DNA of 64,000 nucleotides, from contig CAVYTS010000010.1 in NCBI GenBank assembly GCA_963771305.1, positions 1 to 64,000 of the forward strand, read 5' to 3'. Shown here in pieces: positions 16,715 to 26,600 of this stretch; position 1 is the stretch's first letter, and every line of letters begins with the position of its first letter. Made by a program: the position numbers and the translations under genes. The notes below the pieces were generated by a model. It did not search any database. It had not been told where the DNA came from and was given only the letters and a program-made list of their open reading frames with translations. Source of the stretch: CAJCIT01 sp963771305 (GTDB taxonomy: Bacteria; Acidobacteriota; Terriglobia; Bryobacterales; Bryobacteraceae).

Positions 16715-18319
16715 CTACCGCTGCGGCGGCGCCGTTGGTGTTCCCTGCCATTGTGGGCGGGCGATGAGCGCCGGCTCTGGCGTCGGCGCCTGACGAGCCG
16801 CATTCAAGGTTTTGCTGTCCAGTTCCGCCGCTCCGATCCGCCCATTCTCCGAGGACTGAATCACTACACGCACAATTTCAGCTTTGGCGGAAACCCGTAG
16901 TCGCACAGGTAAGCGCACCAGCGTTTCGGCCAGCTGCGTTGGGTCTTGTGTGCCCGCCTGCAAGGTGAGCGTTACGAGTTTAGAGGCCAGAATATCCCTG
17001 CCTCCAGTCAGACTGGCCGCTGCCAGCAATACGTTCGTGGTGCTCTTTCCGGAGTCCGCCGGTTGCCACATGATGTTCCTCGACTTCAGCACGACCGTAA
17101 ACTCAACTTGGCGTGTGTCCGGATGCCGAACCAGGTCTTCTATTGTCAAATCCAATGCCTGGAACGGTATGGTTGACTGCACGGCCTCGGCGATGTCGAT
17201 CATCGTCTTCTGCCGAAGATCGACCGCCGCCGGCTGGTCCGGCGCAAAGTATCCGGCCTTTGTCAGCACCCGCAGACTGGGATCGCGTAGAGTCACTCGA
17301 ATGCGCCGAAACCTGCCATCCGCGTGACCCACTTGAGGCTGGTAGGTCAGCGTATAATATTCCGACCCCAGTACCTGCGATCGCTTGATCTCATTGTCAA
17401 TATCATTTCTGTTGAAGAAGAGATTGCCACCCGTCTCGTTCACGAACACCCCAAAGCTGATGTCTCCCGAAAAGGGATCGTCGTCACCTATAGCAGCGTC
17501 GGAGGACATTTCGCTGATTCCAAACCCGCCACCATTGACCCGCAGTCCCGGATAGATGACAAACAAGCTGGCCCGCGCATCTACCAGCATATTTGTTGTG
17601 TCGTGGACATACCGGTTCAACTTGTCGACGACGGAGCCCGGATAAGGGTCCGTGAAGAGGCTCGGACCGCCATGACCCACCCAAACGATGTTCTTCCTTC
17701 CGGGCACGCCCTTGCTCTGAAGGGCGATCTGTTGCAGCGCGTCGATGGATTGCGCGAACCGCTCCTGCCAAAAGGAGCCGTTCATCTCTTTGTAAGGCAG
17801 CGCGGCAGGCAGGTGATCCAGCGCGTACAGCAAGTCCTCCTTCTCCCTGGTATAACCCTGCAACATCTCCAGCGAATTATTGCTCAGCACCAGCATCTCG
17901 GCCGGCGAATTCAAGCGCGCGGATTGCGCCATCAGATATTTCCGCACCGAATAGCGTATGTACGCGAAGTCATCGAAGCTCGAATTCAAGAGGTCGAGCA
18001 CAAAGATCGTTACAGGCGCCTTTCCTGCCGGGTTATTGTCTTCCGCATTTACATCAGCTACATGTGACTCGGGTGCCTCGAACGAGAAGATACGCTGTAG
18101 CACTTTGTCTTCGGTTATGGCGAAGTCATCTTTCGTTAACCCCTTCACCACCGGGTGGCCCTTGTGGTCCAACACGGTTACGTCCAGAAACACCAGACGC
18201 GATGTCACGCGAAACGTCGCCGAATCGGAGGGCCCTTGTTGGACCTGCGCTGTCAACGACTGAATGCAAAACGCGCCCATCAGCAGGTTGCGGCAAAACA
18301 TCGTTCGAATGAAGGGCAT
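16715..18319 (-). CDS. VWFA-related acidobacterial secreted protein
   Basis: A 534-residue protein with signal peptide (NLLMGAFCIQSLTAQ). Then comes the N-terminal beta domain typical of this family ('RVTSRLVFLDVTVLDHKGHPVVKGLTKDDFAITEDKVLQRIFSFE') and the VWFA-like core ('VTIFVLDLLNSSFDDFAYIRYSVRKYLMAQ', 'GRKNIVWVGHGGPSLF', 'ASLFVIYPGLRV'). Conserved C-terminal strands follow (SEYYTLTYQP, 'FRRIRVTLRDPSLRVLTKAGYFAPDQP'), and a further beta-rich tail. Full length for the family. Exported; role unknown, with adhesion or surface-protein interaction often proposed for VWA folds. Confidence 0.85.
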   Translation of the reverse strand: MPFIRTMFCRNLLMGAFCIQSLTAQVQQGPSDSATFRVTSRLVFLDVTVLDHKGHPVVKGLTKDDFAITEDKVLQRIFSFEAPESHVADVNAEDNNPAGKAPVTIFVLDLLNSSFDDFAYIRYSVRKYLMAQSARLNSPAEMLVLSNNSLEMLQGYTREKEDLLYALDHLPAALPYKEMNGSFWQERFAQSIDALQQIALQSKGVPGRKNIVWVGHGGPSLFTDPYPGSVVDKLNRYVHDTTNMLVDARASLFVIYPGLRVNGGGFGISEMSSDAAIGDDDPFSGDISFGVFVNETGGNLFFNRNDIDNEIKRSQVLGSEYYTLTYQPQVGHADGRFRRIRVTLRDPSLRVLTKAGYFAPDQPAAVDLRQKTMIDIAEAVQSTIPFQALDLTIEDLVRHPDTRQVEFTVVLKSRNIMWQPADSGKSTTNVLLAAASLTGGRDILASKLVTLTLQAGTQDPTQLAETLVRLPVRLRVSAKAEIVRVVIQSSENGRIGAAELDSKTLNAARQAPTPEPALIARPQWQGTPTAPPQR

Positions 18320-18371
18320 ATAATCCTGGCCGGCGGCTTCCCAGAGCCTGACTGAAACGTCGAATACCTGA

Positions 18372-19892
18372 TTAATTCAGCTCGAGCGGTACGAACATCA
18401 GTTGCCCGTCGCGCTCGATCAGCAGCACCACAGCATCGCCGGACTTGAAGCTCTTAAGCGTGCTGCGCAGTTCAGCGAGGTTAGAGACTACATGCCGATT
18501 GACTTCATAAATGACATCCGCCGTTTCAAGCAATGGACCCGAATACGGCATGTCTGCGGTACGTGCGGCTACGACAACGCCGGCTGGACGTCGCAGATCC
18601 GGCATTAACTGCAAGACTTCCGTGGTTAGATCGACCGCGGCGATACCGAGTTCCGGAACCGTATTCTTTAGCGGATCCAGACTGATTGCAAGGTCTTGTA
18701 GGCCCCCTGATTCTTCTTCCGTGACTACCTGAACATCCATTTGCTCCGCGCCGCGCCGAACACGAAGAATGACTCTTTCACCAGGCAGTTGCCTGAAGAT
18801 GCACGCCTCAAGCTGGCCGGTGCTTACTATTCTCTTGCCGTTCAATGCGGTGATCACATCCTCAGGTTTGATTCCTGCGCTGGCGGCAGGTCCGTTCGGT
18901 TCGGTGTCGGACACGATGACACCGCGGTCCACTTCCAGATCTAAGCCGTCAGCGATGATCGAATTGATTGTTTGCGCTACGATACCCAATTGCGAGCGAT
19001 GCACACGGCCTTGGCTTTTCAGTTGTTTATACACTAAGCGCGCGGTATTGCTGGGGACCGCAAACCCGACACCTTCATTGCCGCCCGAGTGCGTCATGAT
19101 GAATGTATTGATTCCTACGACATGTCCTTCAATATCGACCAAAGGACCGCCGCTATTCCCCGGATTGATCGGGGCATCCGTTTGAATGTAAACCAACGGA
19201 TCGTCGGTCTTGAGCTGCCTGGCGACTGCGCTCACAACGCCCAAGCTAACGGAATTATCCAGCCCTAACGGGTTTCCGAGCGCCAACACAACTTGGCCTT
19301 GTTTCAATTCATCGGAGTCGGCAAACGGCAGATAAGGAAGGTTTGAGCCGTTCACTTTTATGACGGCAAGATCTGTCTCAGAGTCGATTCCAACTACCGT
19401 TGCCATAAGAGACCGGTCCACTCTCTCGTCGCCTGCCTGCGCCGGCACGTCACTCGCTGCTCCAGAAATCAAATGGACTCTGAGGCTGTACGAAGACTTC
19501 ACGACGTGCGCGTTCGTAAGGATGTATCCATCCGGGCTCATGATGACCCCGGACCCGCTCGTATTCTGTGCGGTCAGGAGTACGCCGTTCGTCTCCGTGC
19601 TGGCCTGCGCGTAACCGTGGCCTCGAATTTGCACCACGGCGCGCTCACAGCGGCGCGAAATTTCTACGAAGGCCGCGCTCAGTTCTCGTAACGCCTGCAC
19701 ATTGACACTGGTGTCTGTTGAACGTCTGTTTGGACCGGCCTCGGATTGGAGAGGTACGGGAGCGGCCGCATTCGACGCTTCGCTAAACGTGAAAAGGCTA
19801 AGCAACAACCAACCGGCCACCCCGACGACCGCTTCAAGTCTCTGGCACAGGAAGCGCAATCGAGACATCCTTGGTCCGAAGAGTTCGCTCAT
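18372..19892 (-). CDS. HtrA/DegP-type periplasmic serine protease with PDZ domains
   Basis: A trypsin-like HtrA protease. The ATG at 19892 has GAGGTGG about 11 nt upstream; an alternative GTG at 19907 adds five residues. An N-terminal hydrophobic segment (VGVAGWLLLSLFTFSEA) is a signal peptide or anchor. Catalytic triad (numbered from the GTG): His134 in 'YILTNAHVV', Asp179 in 'DSETDLAVIK', Ser252 in 'INPGNSGGPLV'. A first PDZ domain follows ('LGIVAQTINSIIADGLDL..GVIVSDTEPNGPAASAGIKPEDVITALNG') and a second at the C-terminus ('AGVVVAARTADMPYSGPLLETADVIYEVN'). It would degrade or refold damaged envelope proteins. Dyad promoter copy C lies about 75 nt upstream, placing it in the same putative regulon as the receiver-like genes. 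Confidence 0.92.
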   Translation of the reverse strand: MSELFGPRMSRLRFLCQRLEAVVGVAGWLLLSLFTFSEASNAAAPVPLQSEAGPNRRSTDTSVNVQALRELSAAFVEISRRCERAVVQIRGHGYAQASTETNGVLLTAQNTSGSGVIMSPDGYILTNAHVVKSSYSLRVHLISGAASDVPAQAGDERVDRSLMATVVGIDSETDLAVIKVNGSNLPYLPFADSDELKQGQVVLALGNPLGLDNSVSLGVVSAVARQLKTDDPLVYIQTDAPINPGNSGGPLVDIEGHVVGINTFIMTHSGGNEGVGFAVPSNTARLVYKQLKSQGRVHRSQLGIVAQTINSIIADGLDLEVDRGVIVSDTEPNGPAASAGIKPEDVITALNGKRIVSTGQLEACIFRQLPGERVILRVRRGAEQMDVQVVTEEESGGLQDLAISLDPLKNTVPELGIAAVDLTTEVLQLMPDLRRPAGVVVAARTADMPYSGPLLETADVIYEVNRHVVSNLAELRSTLKSFKSGDAVVLLIERDGQLMFVPLELN

Positions 19893-19967
19893 CGCCGTAT
19901 GGACCACCTCAACGTCAAGAGCGCTTCGATCTTGAGCGGAGGCACTCGCACCTTTCCCCTCGCCCCG

Positions 19968-20016
19968 ACGATAAACCTGTTCCTAAACGCAAGTGAATAC
20001 GGTGCGCAGGGTATTT
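19968..20016 (-). promoter_or_regulatory. Dyad promoter element, copy C, upstream of htrA-like gene
   Basis: On the minus strand: AAATAC (20016-20011), 10 nt, GTATTC (20000-19995), 21 nt, TATCGT (19973-19968), then CGGGGCGAGGGGAAAG. The downstream GCGAGGGG is shared with copies A and B. Confidence 0.65.
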
Positions 20017-20548
20017 ATTGATGAAACGCACGGTATCTACCGAAACAAGCTGGAATAGAGTCCAGAAACCGCCATCACTCGCTGTAAGGTTTGCTGATAA
20101 CGCCAGTGTTCCTACGGGCGGCGCTGCTTTTTTTCAGGGACTGCGCATCCCAGGCCGGAATGCAATACTGTACCCGGAGTAGATTTTGTCCGGCCGAGGC
20201 AGTACTTTATCAAACGCACGCCGAGTATGCGGTGCGCGTACCCTTTCTCGTGTTCGATCGGGCCGAGGCTTCGAAGGCTTTTGTCTGTAACGCCCCGATC
20301 CTTCAATGCCTTAGGAAGGTTTCGGCGACCTGGAGTTCGGATCTTATGAGTTGGTTACCCGTCTGGAGATGCGGGTTCCAGACGCCAAACCTGGGTCGAG
20401 TCATCGCGGGACTATGAGTCTTGCAGATCGCTACTCGATCTTCGCAACCTGTCGTGAAAAACCCTGATCGAGAACCAAGAATTGAGGCAGGTCAACTAAG
20501 AGGCGGAACGATGAGACGCTTCCCTAGGAGCAACTCCAATTACTTCAT
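20017..20548. other. Intergenic stretch with no supported gene
   Basis: About 530 bp between the htrA upstream region and the response regulator stop. Short open frames exist on both strands, but none has a recognisable domain, signal peptide or convincing RBS. Nothing else seen. Confidence 0.4.
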
Positions 20549-21190
20549 TTACTTTCCTGCGAGATGATGGTTGCCGTGGATAGAATCCAGAACCACCTGT
20601 GGCACTCTAGTCCGTTCAAGGGTGCCGGTAACGCCTTGGTAGTCTGCCCATACGCGAGAGGCCGTCGAATTGAGGAGAATCGCAATCGCCTGCTGATCAT
20701 ACCCGGCCGCAAGCAAGCAACACAACTGGCGCTCGTACTCCGAAAGGCCGGAGTCGCCGGAGTTGGTCATCGAACCTTCTATCAGTTTTCGACTGATCGC
20801 AGGACTAAGAAATCGGCCCCCGCTCGCAACCATCTGAATGGCGGAGACCAAGTCCATGTGGGCGAGATCCGCAAGCACATAGCCGCGCGCTCCTGCCTTG
20901 AAGGCTTCGCAGACGTATTCTTGATCGACTAGTGCGGTGACAAAGATAATGCCTGGATCGGGCTTTATGGAGGAGATCTCGCGCGCGGCGGCGATGCCGC
21001 TGAGCAGGGGAAGCTGAATGTCGAGTAGAACCACGGCTGGATGTCTGCGTTCTGTTAAGAACACGGCCTCACGCCCATCCGCAGCCTCACCAACCACGCG
21101 AACTGCCGATTGTCTTTCGAGCAACAGACGAAGGTTGCTTCGGATCATCGGATGATGATTTGCAAGGACCACGCGAATCGTTGTGTCCAT
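20549..21190 (-). CDS. NarL-type response regulator with degenerate receiver
   Basis: Start ATG 21190 is chosen because it begins the receiver domain (MDTTIRVVLANHHPMIRSNL); the longer frame to 21406 adds no domain. The presumed phospho-acceptor is Asp57 (VVLLDIQLP). Two normally conserved features are altered: the acidic pair reads Asn-His (ANHHP), and the Lys of the K-D/K-P position is Ala (GYVLADLA). The C-terminal LuxR/NarL helix-turn-helix is recognisable but diverged ('LSEYERQLCCLLAAGYDQQAIAILLNSTASRVWADYQGVTGTLERTRV'). It may respond without phosphorylation. No kinase gene is adjacent. A weak dyad promoter copy lies upstream. Confidence 0.85.
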   Translation of the reverse strand: MDTTIRVVLANHHPMIRSNLRLLLERQSAVRVVGEAADGREAVFLTERRHPAVVLLDIQLPLLSGIAAAREISSIKPDPGIIFVTALVDQEYVCEAFKAGARGYVLADLAHMDLVSAIQMVASGGRFLSPAISRKLIEGSMTNSGDSGLSEYERQLCCLLAAGYDQQAIAILLNSTASRVWADYQGVTGTLERTRVPQVVLDSIHGNHHLAGK

Positions 21191-21220
21191 AGAGGCACGC
21201 GAAAATGAATTCCTGACCAA

Positions 21221-21268
21221 AGCGTAACGCCTCTTCGGAGCCAGCAACATCGTGTCCGCAGGGTATTC
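21221..21268 (-). promoter_or_regulatory. Possible dyad promoter element, copy F, upstream of response regulator
   Basis: On the minus strand: GAATAC (21268-21263) followed by CCTGCG as in copy C, then CGATGT (21252-21247) as a poor right half, 20 nt, and TACGCT (21226-21221). The left half and spacing fit; the right half and -10 are weak. Confidence 0.3.
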
Positions 21269-21541
21269 TTTGCGCCGATCCTTAAGTAGGACGCAAGGGC
21301 GAAAAGCACATACCGCTCCTCTGTGGCGCTCCCTCCCTCGTTTCCGGGGCAGAGAGTTAGTCCCAACCGTGACCAACCAATTGTGCGTTTCCTTGCCACC
21401 GCGCATCTACCGCCCTTCAATCCAAAAAATCCCTTGCGGAGGGGATAGCTTACGGTCTCTGAAATTCGTAAATTAGGTTTCGGGGACGCAGTCTTCTTGT
21501 CACACACTGTTAGATCCGCGGAACCGAGCCAACGAACGAAC

Positions 21542-22276
21542 ATGCCCACGTCCGCAAGAACGGTGACTCCCGAGACTCTCGAACAACTGCAACGGCTTGA
21601 CACATGCGCTGTGTCAAACGCTATCGAACAGTTTCAGGTTAGAACCCGAAATGAGGGCTTCGTCAATGGCGCTGTTCGATGCATATTTCCACATCTACCG
21701 CCAGCAGCCGGTTACGCGGTCACGGCGCGGATCCGTTCCTCCTCCACTCCTATCGCTGGGCGATGTTATTACGACCGTGCAGACTGGTGGTCTTACGTGC
21801 TCACCATCCCGGCTCCGAGATTCATTGTTGCTAAGGACGTGGACGATCGACCCGGGGTGGGAGCATTGTTCGGAGAAATACACGCAAACATCTGTCGAGC
21901 CCTTGATTGCGCCGCCTACGTTACCAATGGAGCAGTGCGTGACTTGCCGGGAATCGAGGCCGCTGGCCTTCAAGTGTTTGCCGGAAACTTAGCCGTTTCG
22001 CACGCGTACGCGCACGTCGTGGAGTTCGGCGAGCCCGTCGAGATTTGCGGACTGCGGATACGGCCGGGAGACCTGCTTCACGGGGACATGCACGGCGTTC
22101 ATTCGATTCCCATATCGATAGCATCCGAAATTCCGAGGGTCGTAGCGGAAATGGCGGAAATGGAAAAAGAACTTATCAAGTTTTGTCGTTCGAATCACTT
22201 TTCACTCCCGAAGCTGATGGAAAGGATCCAGCATGTCTCAAACAAACTCAGCATGCCCGGCGAAGATTCGAAATGA
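21542..22276 (+). CDS. RraA-family protein (aldolase/regulator-like)
   Basis: A protein of about 244 residues from ATG 21542, related to RraA and the HMG/CHA aldolase-like family: 'LQRLDTCAVSNAIEQFQVRTRNEGFV' at the N-terminus, 'FIVAKDVDDRPGVGALFGEIHANICRALDCAAYVTNGAVRDLPGIEAAGLQVFAGNLAVSHAYAHVVEFGEPVEICGLRIRPGDLLHGDMHGVHSIP'. The 'GAVRD' and 'PGDLLHGDMHGV' segments correspond to the family's substrate and metal sites. In this superfamily members are aldolases/decarboxylases of oxo acids or RNase E regulators; the longer length and a metal-site-like GD.HGV favour an enzyme. Its stop overlaps the adaptor start (ATGA), so it is the first gene of the RND operon by position. The link is unexplained. 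Confidence 0.8.
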   Translation: MPTSARTVTPETLEQLQRLDTCAVSNAIEQFQVRTRNEGFVNGAVRCIFPHLPPAAGYAVTARIRSSSTPIAGRCYYDRADWWSYVLTIPAPRFIVAKDVDDRPGVGALFGEIHANICRALDCAAYVTNGAVRDLPGIEAAGLQVFAGNLAVSHAYAHVVEFGEPVEICGLRIRPGDLLHGDMHGVHSIPISIASEIPRVVAEMAEMEKELIKFCRSNHFSLPKLMERIQHVSNKLSMPGEDSK

Positions 22277-23565
22277 ACAGCTACTTGCGCGATTCTGATC
22301 GTATTGCCGTTGGGCGGGGGTGTCGCCCACAACGCGCTCTCAAGTCGTTCGGAGCGTGTCTGGTCGTCGCTGCGGTCAGCGCCGTGGTCTCCTGCGGAAG
22401 AAACGGAGTCGCCAGCGCGAGATCCGGCGAGAACTCGCAGGCTGCCTTGCCTTCGGTTGGAGTGGCCAAGATCACCAGAAAGCCGATGGCCAGGTACCTA
22501 ACTCTCTCGTCCGAATTGGTTCCTTTTCAAGAAATCGACGTTTTTGCCAAAGAGTCCGGATTTGTTTCCAAGCTCTACGTCGACTACGGCACTCGCGTAA
22601 AAGCCGGTCAGCTGATGGCAGTTCTCGAAATCCCCGAGTTAGAGGCGCAACTCGAGGAGGACAAGGCATCGATCAAGAGCTTTGCAGATCAAGTCACCAA
22701 CGCCGAGCACCAACTTGCCCGCGTTGAAGCCCAAGGCAAGGTCTTGCATCTCCAATTCACCCGGCTGGACGGCGTTGCAAACAGCAAGCCGGGCCTGGTC
22801 GCACAACAGGAAGTCGACGACGCCCAAGGCAAGGATCTCGCGGCGCAGGCCCAGGCCGAAGCCGCGAAATCGCAGTTACAAGCCGCGCAAAGCCAGTTCT
22901 CAATGTCTCAATCAAAACTGGCTCACGATCAAGCTCTCTATGATTATTCAAAGATTACGGCGCCATTTACCGGAGTTGTGACACAACGGTACGCGAATCA
23001 AGGGACGCTGATGCAAGCAGGCACGAGTTCGAACACGCAAGCATTGCCGCTGGTCAAACTCTCGCAGGAAGATCTGTTTCGCCTGACCATTCCGGTACCC
23101 GAATCGTACGTCCGATATATCAAGGTCGGCGATCCGGTCGACGTGAAGGTGCCGGCGTTGAACAGAGACTTCCCCGGCAAAGTCATTCGCTTCTCCTCAG
23201 ACGTTGCCCAGTCCACTCGCACGATGCACACCGAAGTGGACGTCCCGAACCCGCAGGGCCTGCTTATGCCGGGCCTGTATGCGGAGGCGACGCTTACGCT
23301 CGACAGAATGGGCGCTGCCTTGGTGGTTCCTCTCCAAGCAGTGAGCCAAGAAGGTGAACACGCTGGCGTCATGATCGTCAGTCAGGCCAATAAGATTCAA
23401 GAACGCCAGATTACGCTGGGCATTCAAACCGATAGCTACGCGGAGGTTCTCTCGGGTGTCCGCGAGGGCGAGCAAGTTGTTATAAGCGACCGAAGTGGGC
23501 TGAAACCTGGTGAAGAAGTGCGCCCCCAAGTCATTCAAATCGCCGAGTACAGCGGCAAGAGCTGA
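22273..23565 (+). CDS. RND efflux periplasmic adaptor, lipoprotein
   Basis: A 430-residue HlyD/AcrA-type adaptor. The ATG at 22273 overlaps the stop of the RraA-like gene; the longer frame is antisense to nothing useful and lacks a signal. A lipobox is present (LVVAAVSAVVSC). Domains: lipoyl half-motif 'GFVSKLYVDYGTRVKAGQLMAVLEIPELEAQL', an alpha-hairpin rich in Ala/Gln/Lys ('DDAQGKDLAAQAQAEAAKSQLQAAQSQFSMSQ'), second half 'ITAPFTGVVTQRYANQGTLMQAG', beta-barrel, and a C-terminal 'AEVLSGVREGEQVVISDRSGLKPGEEV'. It would serve the two pumps encoded directly downstream. Confidence 0.92.
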   Translation: MNSYLRDSDRIAVGRGCRPQRALKSFGACLVVAAVSAVVSCGRNGVASARSGENSQAALPSVGVAKITRKPMARYLTLSSELVPFQEIDVFAKESGFVSKLYVDYGTRVKAGQLMAVLEIPELEAQLEEDKASIKSFADQVTNAEHQLARVEAQGKVLHLQFTRLDGVANSKPGLVAQQEVDDAQGKDLAAQAQAEAAKSQLQAAQSQFSMSQSKLAHDQALYDYSKITAPFTGVVTQRYANQGTLMQAGTSSNTQALPLVKLSQEDLFRLTIPVPESYVRYIKVGDPVDVKVPALNRDFPGKVIRFSSDVAQSTRTMHTEVDVPNPQGLLMPGLYAEATLTLDRMGAALVVPLQAVSQEGEHAGVMIVSQANKIQERQITLGIQTDSYAEVLSGVREGEQVVISDRSGLKPGEEVRPQVIQIAEYSGKS

Positions 23566-23606
23566 CAGATGTCATTCATTCTCTGTGTTTCTTGAGCCAT
23601 ACCCGA

Positions 23607-26600
23607 ATGTCACAATTCTCCATTCGCAATCCTTACTTCATTGTTGTTGTCTGCCTTGCGATCTCACTGGTCGGCATCGTCAATGTGGCACGGATGCCGG
23701 TTGACCTGTTTCCTCAAATCAACATCCCTCAGGTAGTGGTGGCAACCTTCTACTCGGGAATGCCGCCGGTGGATATTGAAACCGACATTACCAATCCATT
23801 GGAGCGGTTCTTCACGCTGGCGGCCGGTATGGATCACATGGAGTCGCGCTCCATGCTGGGCGTCAGCATCATCCGGGCCATTTTTCAACCCGGCACGAAC
23901 GCCGACACGGATGTAACGGAACTATCCAACCTGGCTCTCGCTGATTTGAAACGCCTGCCGCCCGGCACCCTCCCGCCGGTTGTCTTGAAATTTGATGCGT
24001 CCAGCCAACCGGTATGCCTGGTTACCGTGAGAGGCCAAGGACTTACGGAGACTCAGCTTCACGATTACGCCCAATTTGCGATTCGCAATCAGATTGCGGT
24101 GATAAAAGGCGCCGAGATTCCCCCGCCGTTCGGAGGCAAGTACCGCCAGATCATGGTGTATGTCGATCCCTACAAGCTCGCCTCGCGGCAACTTAGTCCG
24201 ATGGACATCGTAAGCGCCGTCAATCGGTCCAACTTGATCTTACCCGCCGGCGATGTGAAAGTGGGCCCGTTCGATTACTACGTCTATTCGAACAGTCTCG
24301 TCAACAACATGAAAGAGATGAACGACATCCCCGTCAAAACGGTGGATAACGCCTGGGTTTCGGTGAAAGACATTGGTAAGGCGGAAGATTCCAGCCAGAT
24401 TCAATACAACATCGTCCGTGTCGATGGCCAGCGGTCAGCCTATATTCCGATCATGAAGCAGGGCGGCGATACAAACACCATCGAGGTCGTCGATGGTGTG
24501 CGAAAGCTCACCGAGAACCTGTATGACATCCCCAAGCAGATGAAGACCGATCTTCTTTTCGATCAGTCGGTTTTTGTGAAAGAGGCCATCAAGACTGTAT
24601 TGCACGAAGGCTTGACGGGCCTGGTTCTGACCAGCATCATGATTCTGTTGTTCTTGGGCAGCATGCGGGCCACCTCCGCTGTACTTCTGTCCATTCCGCT
24701 TTCGGCGCTGGCCACGTTCGTAATTCTCTACCTTGGCGGAAGCACCATCAATACGATGATCTTGGGTGGATTGGCCCTGGCATTCTCCCGCGTGATTGAC
24801 AATTCAGTCATTTCTCTCGAGAACATCTACCGGCATCTGGAGATGGGAGAAGCGCCCCGGATTGCTGCTGAACTGGGCGGGTCCGAAGTCACTCTTGCCG
24901 TCCTGGCCGCAACTCTGGTGGACGTTGTCGATTTCTTCCCAGTTACGTTCCTCTACGGTGTGAGCAAGTTCCTCTTCTCCGCCCTGGCACTGGCGTTCTG
25001 CATTTCCTTGCTGATCTCCTTTGTTGTAGCCATGACCGTCATTCCGCTGTTTTGCTCACGGTTCTTGAAGAGCGCGCCGCACGCGGAACACAACGTTGAC
25101 GCGATCGGAAATGACCATCCTACCGGTGAATTGACGGCCAAGAAACGTCGCCGCTCTTGGGGCTCCAGGTTCAACACGGCATTTAATCACGGCTTCAATC
25201 GGATGCTCGATTTCTACGAAAAGTGGGTCAGGCGTTCGCTAGAGCGACCAGGCCTGTCAGTCGCGGCATTATCAGCGGTCTTTGTGCTCAGCCTTGGGAT
25301 TTACCCCTTCCTCGGACTCGCGTTTTTCCCACGAACGGACGCTGGTCAGTTCACGATCAACATGAAAGCGCCCACTGGCGCACGAATTGAAGTTACCGAG
25401 CAGTACGTCGCCCATGTGGAAGACCTGATCCGCCACATCGTCCATCCTGGCGATTTCAAAATGGTGGTCTCGAATATCGGCGTCGTTCCGGACTTCTCCT
25501 CTCTTTACACCAGCAATTCCGGCGCCTACACAGCAACTGTTCAGGTTGCCCTTAACGAAGATCACGAAGTGAGCAGTTTCGAATACATGGACCGCGTTCG
25601 GCAGTCCCTGTCGAAGCAATATCCGGAAATTCGCACATTTTTCCAAAGTGGCTCGATGGTGGACTCGACTCTGAATATGGGCATGCCTGCCCCTATCGAC
25701 GTGCAAATAACAGGAAGAGATCTCCAACAGGACTACGCCTTGGCTCAGGATTTCGCCACTCGAATCCGCCACTTGCCAGGAGTCGATGAGGTCTATATTC
25801 CGCAGGACATGAACTATCCCGCATTGCAACTGAACGTGGATCGTGTGCATGCGGGTGAACTGGGACTTACTCAGAAAGACATTGTGGACAATGTCATCAC
25901 GGCTTTGAATTCGAATACGATGATCGCCCCGAATTACTGGGTCGACTATAAGACGGGAAACGATTACTTTCTAACGGTCCAATACTACGAACACGGCAAT
26001 GCTGCTATTCACAACACGATCGACCTCAAGAATATTCCGCTGAAGGCTCCCAATCTCACCGAACCGACGACTCTCGGTTCGGTTGTTCAACTCCAACATG
26101 TTCAGACGCCCACCGAGGTCGATCACTATCAGATCCAACGGTCCACAGACGTGTATATCACCCCGAAAGGCGAGGACCTCGGCAAGATCTCTAGTGAAAT
26201 CGACAAGGTCATCGCCGATGCAAAGGTGCCCGGAAATGTTCGCGTGACAATGCGTGGAATGGTGCTTGGCATGCGCGAGTCGTTTTCCAGCTTCGGCTTT
26301 GGCTTTATCCTCTCGTTCATTCTTCTCTACCTGATTCTAATTGCACAGTTCAAGTCGTTTGTTGATCCCTTTCTGATCATGCTGGCCATTCCGATGGGTT
26401 TTGTCGGCGTGTTCTTGATTCTGCTGTTGACTCGCACAACCTTGAACGTCATGTCGTTGATGGGCGTGCTCATGCTCATTGGCATCGCCGATTCAAATAG
26501 CATTCTCATCGTCGATTTCGCGCATCGCCTGGAGGAGCAGGGACTTTCGGTGAAGGATGCGGTCATCACCGCCTGTCGCGTCCGTCTCCGTCCCATTCTG

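Noticed and set aside
20091..20417. 108-codon plus-strand ORF
   Set aside because: No RBS, domain or signal peptide; composition is that of a random frame in a GC-rich intergenic region.
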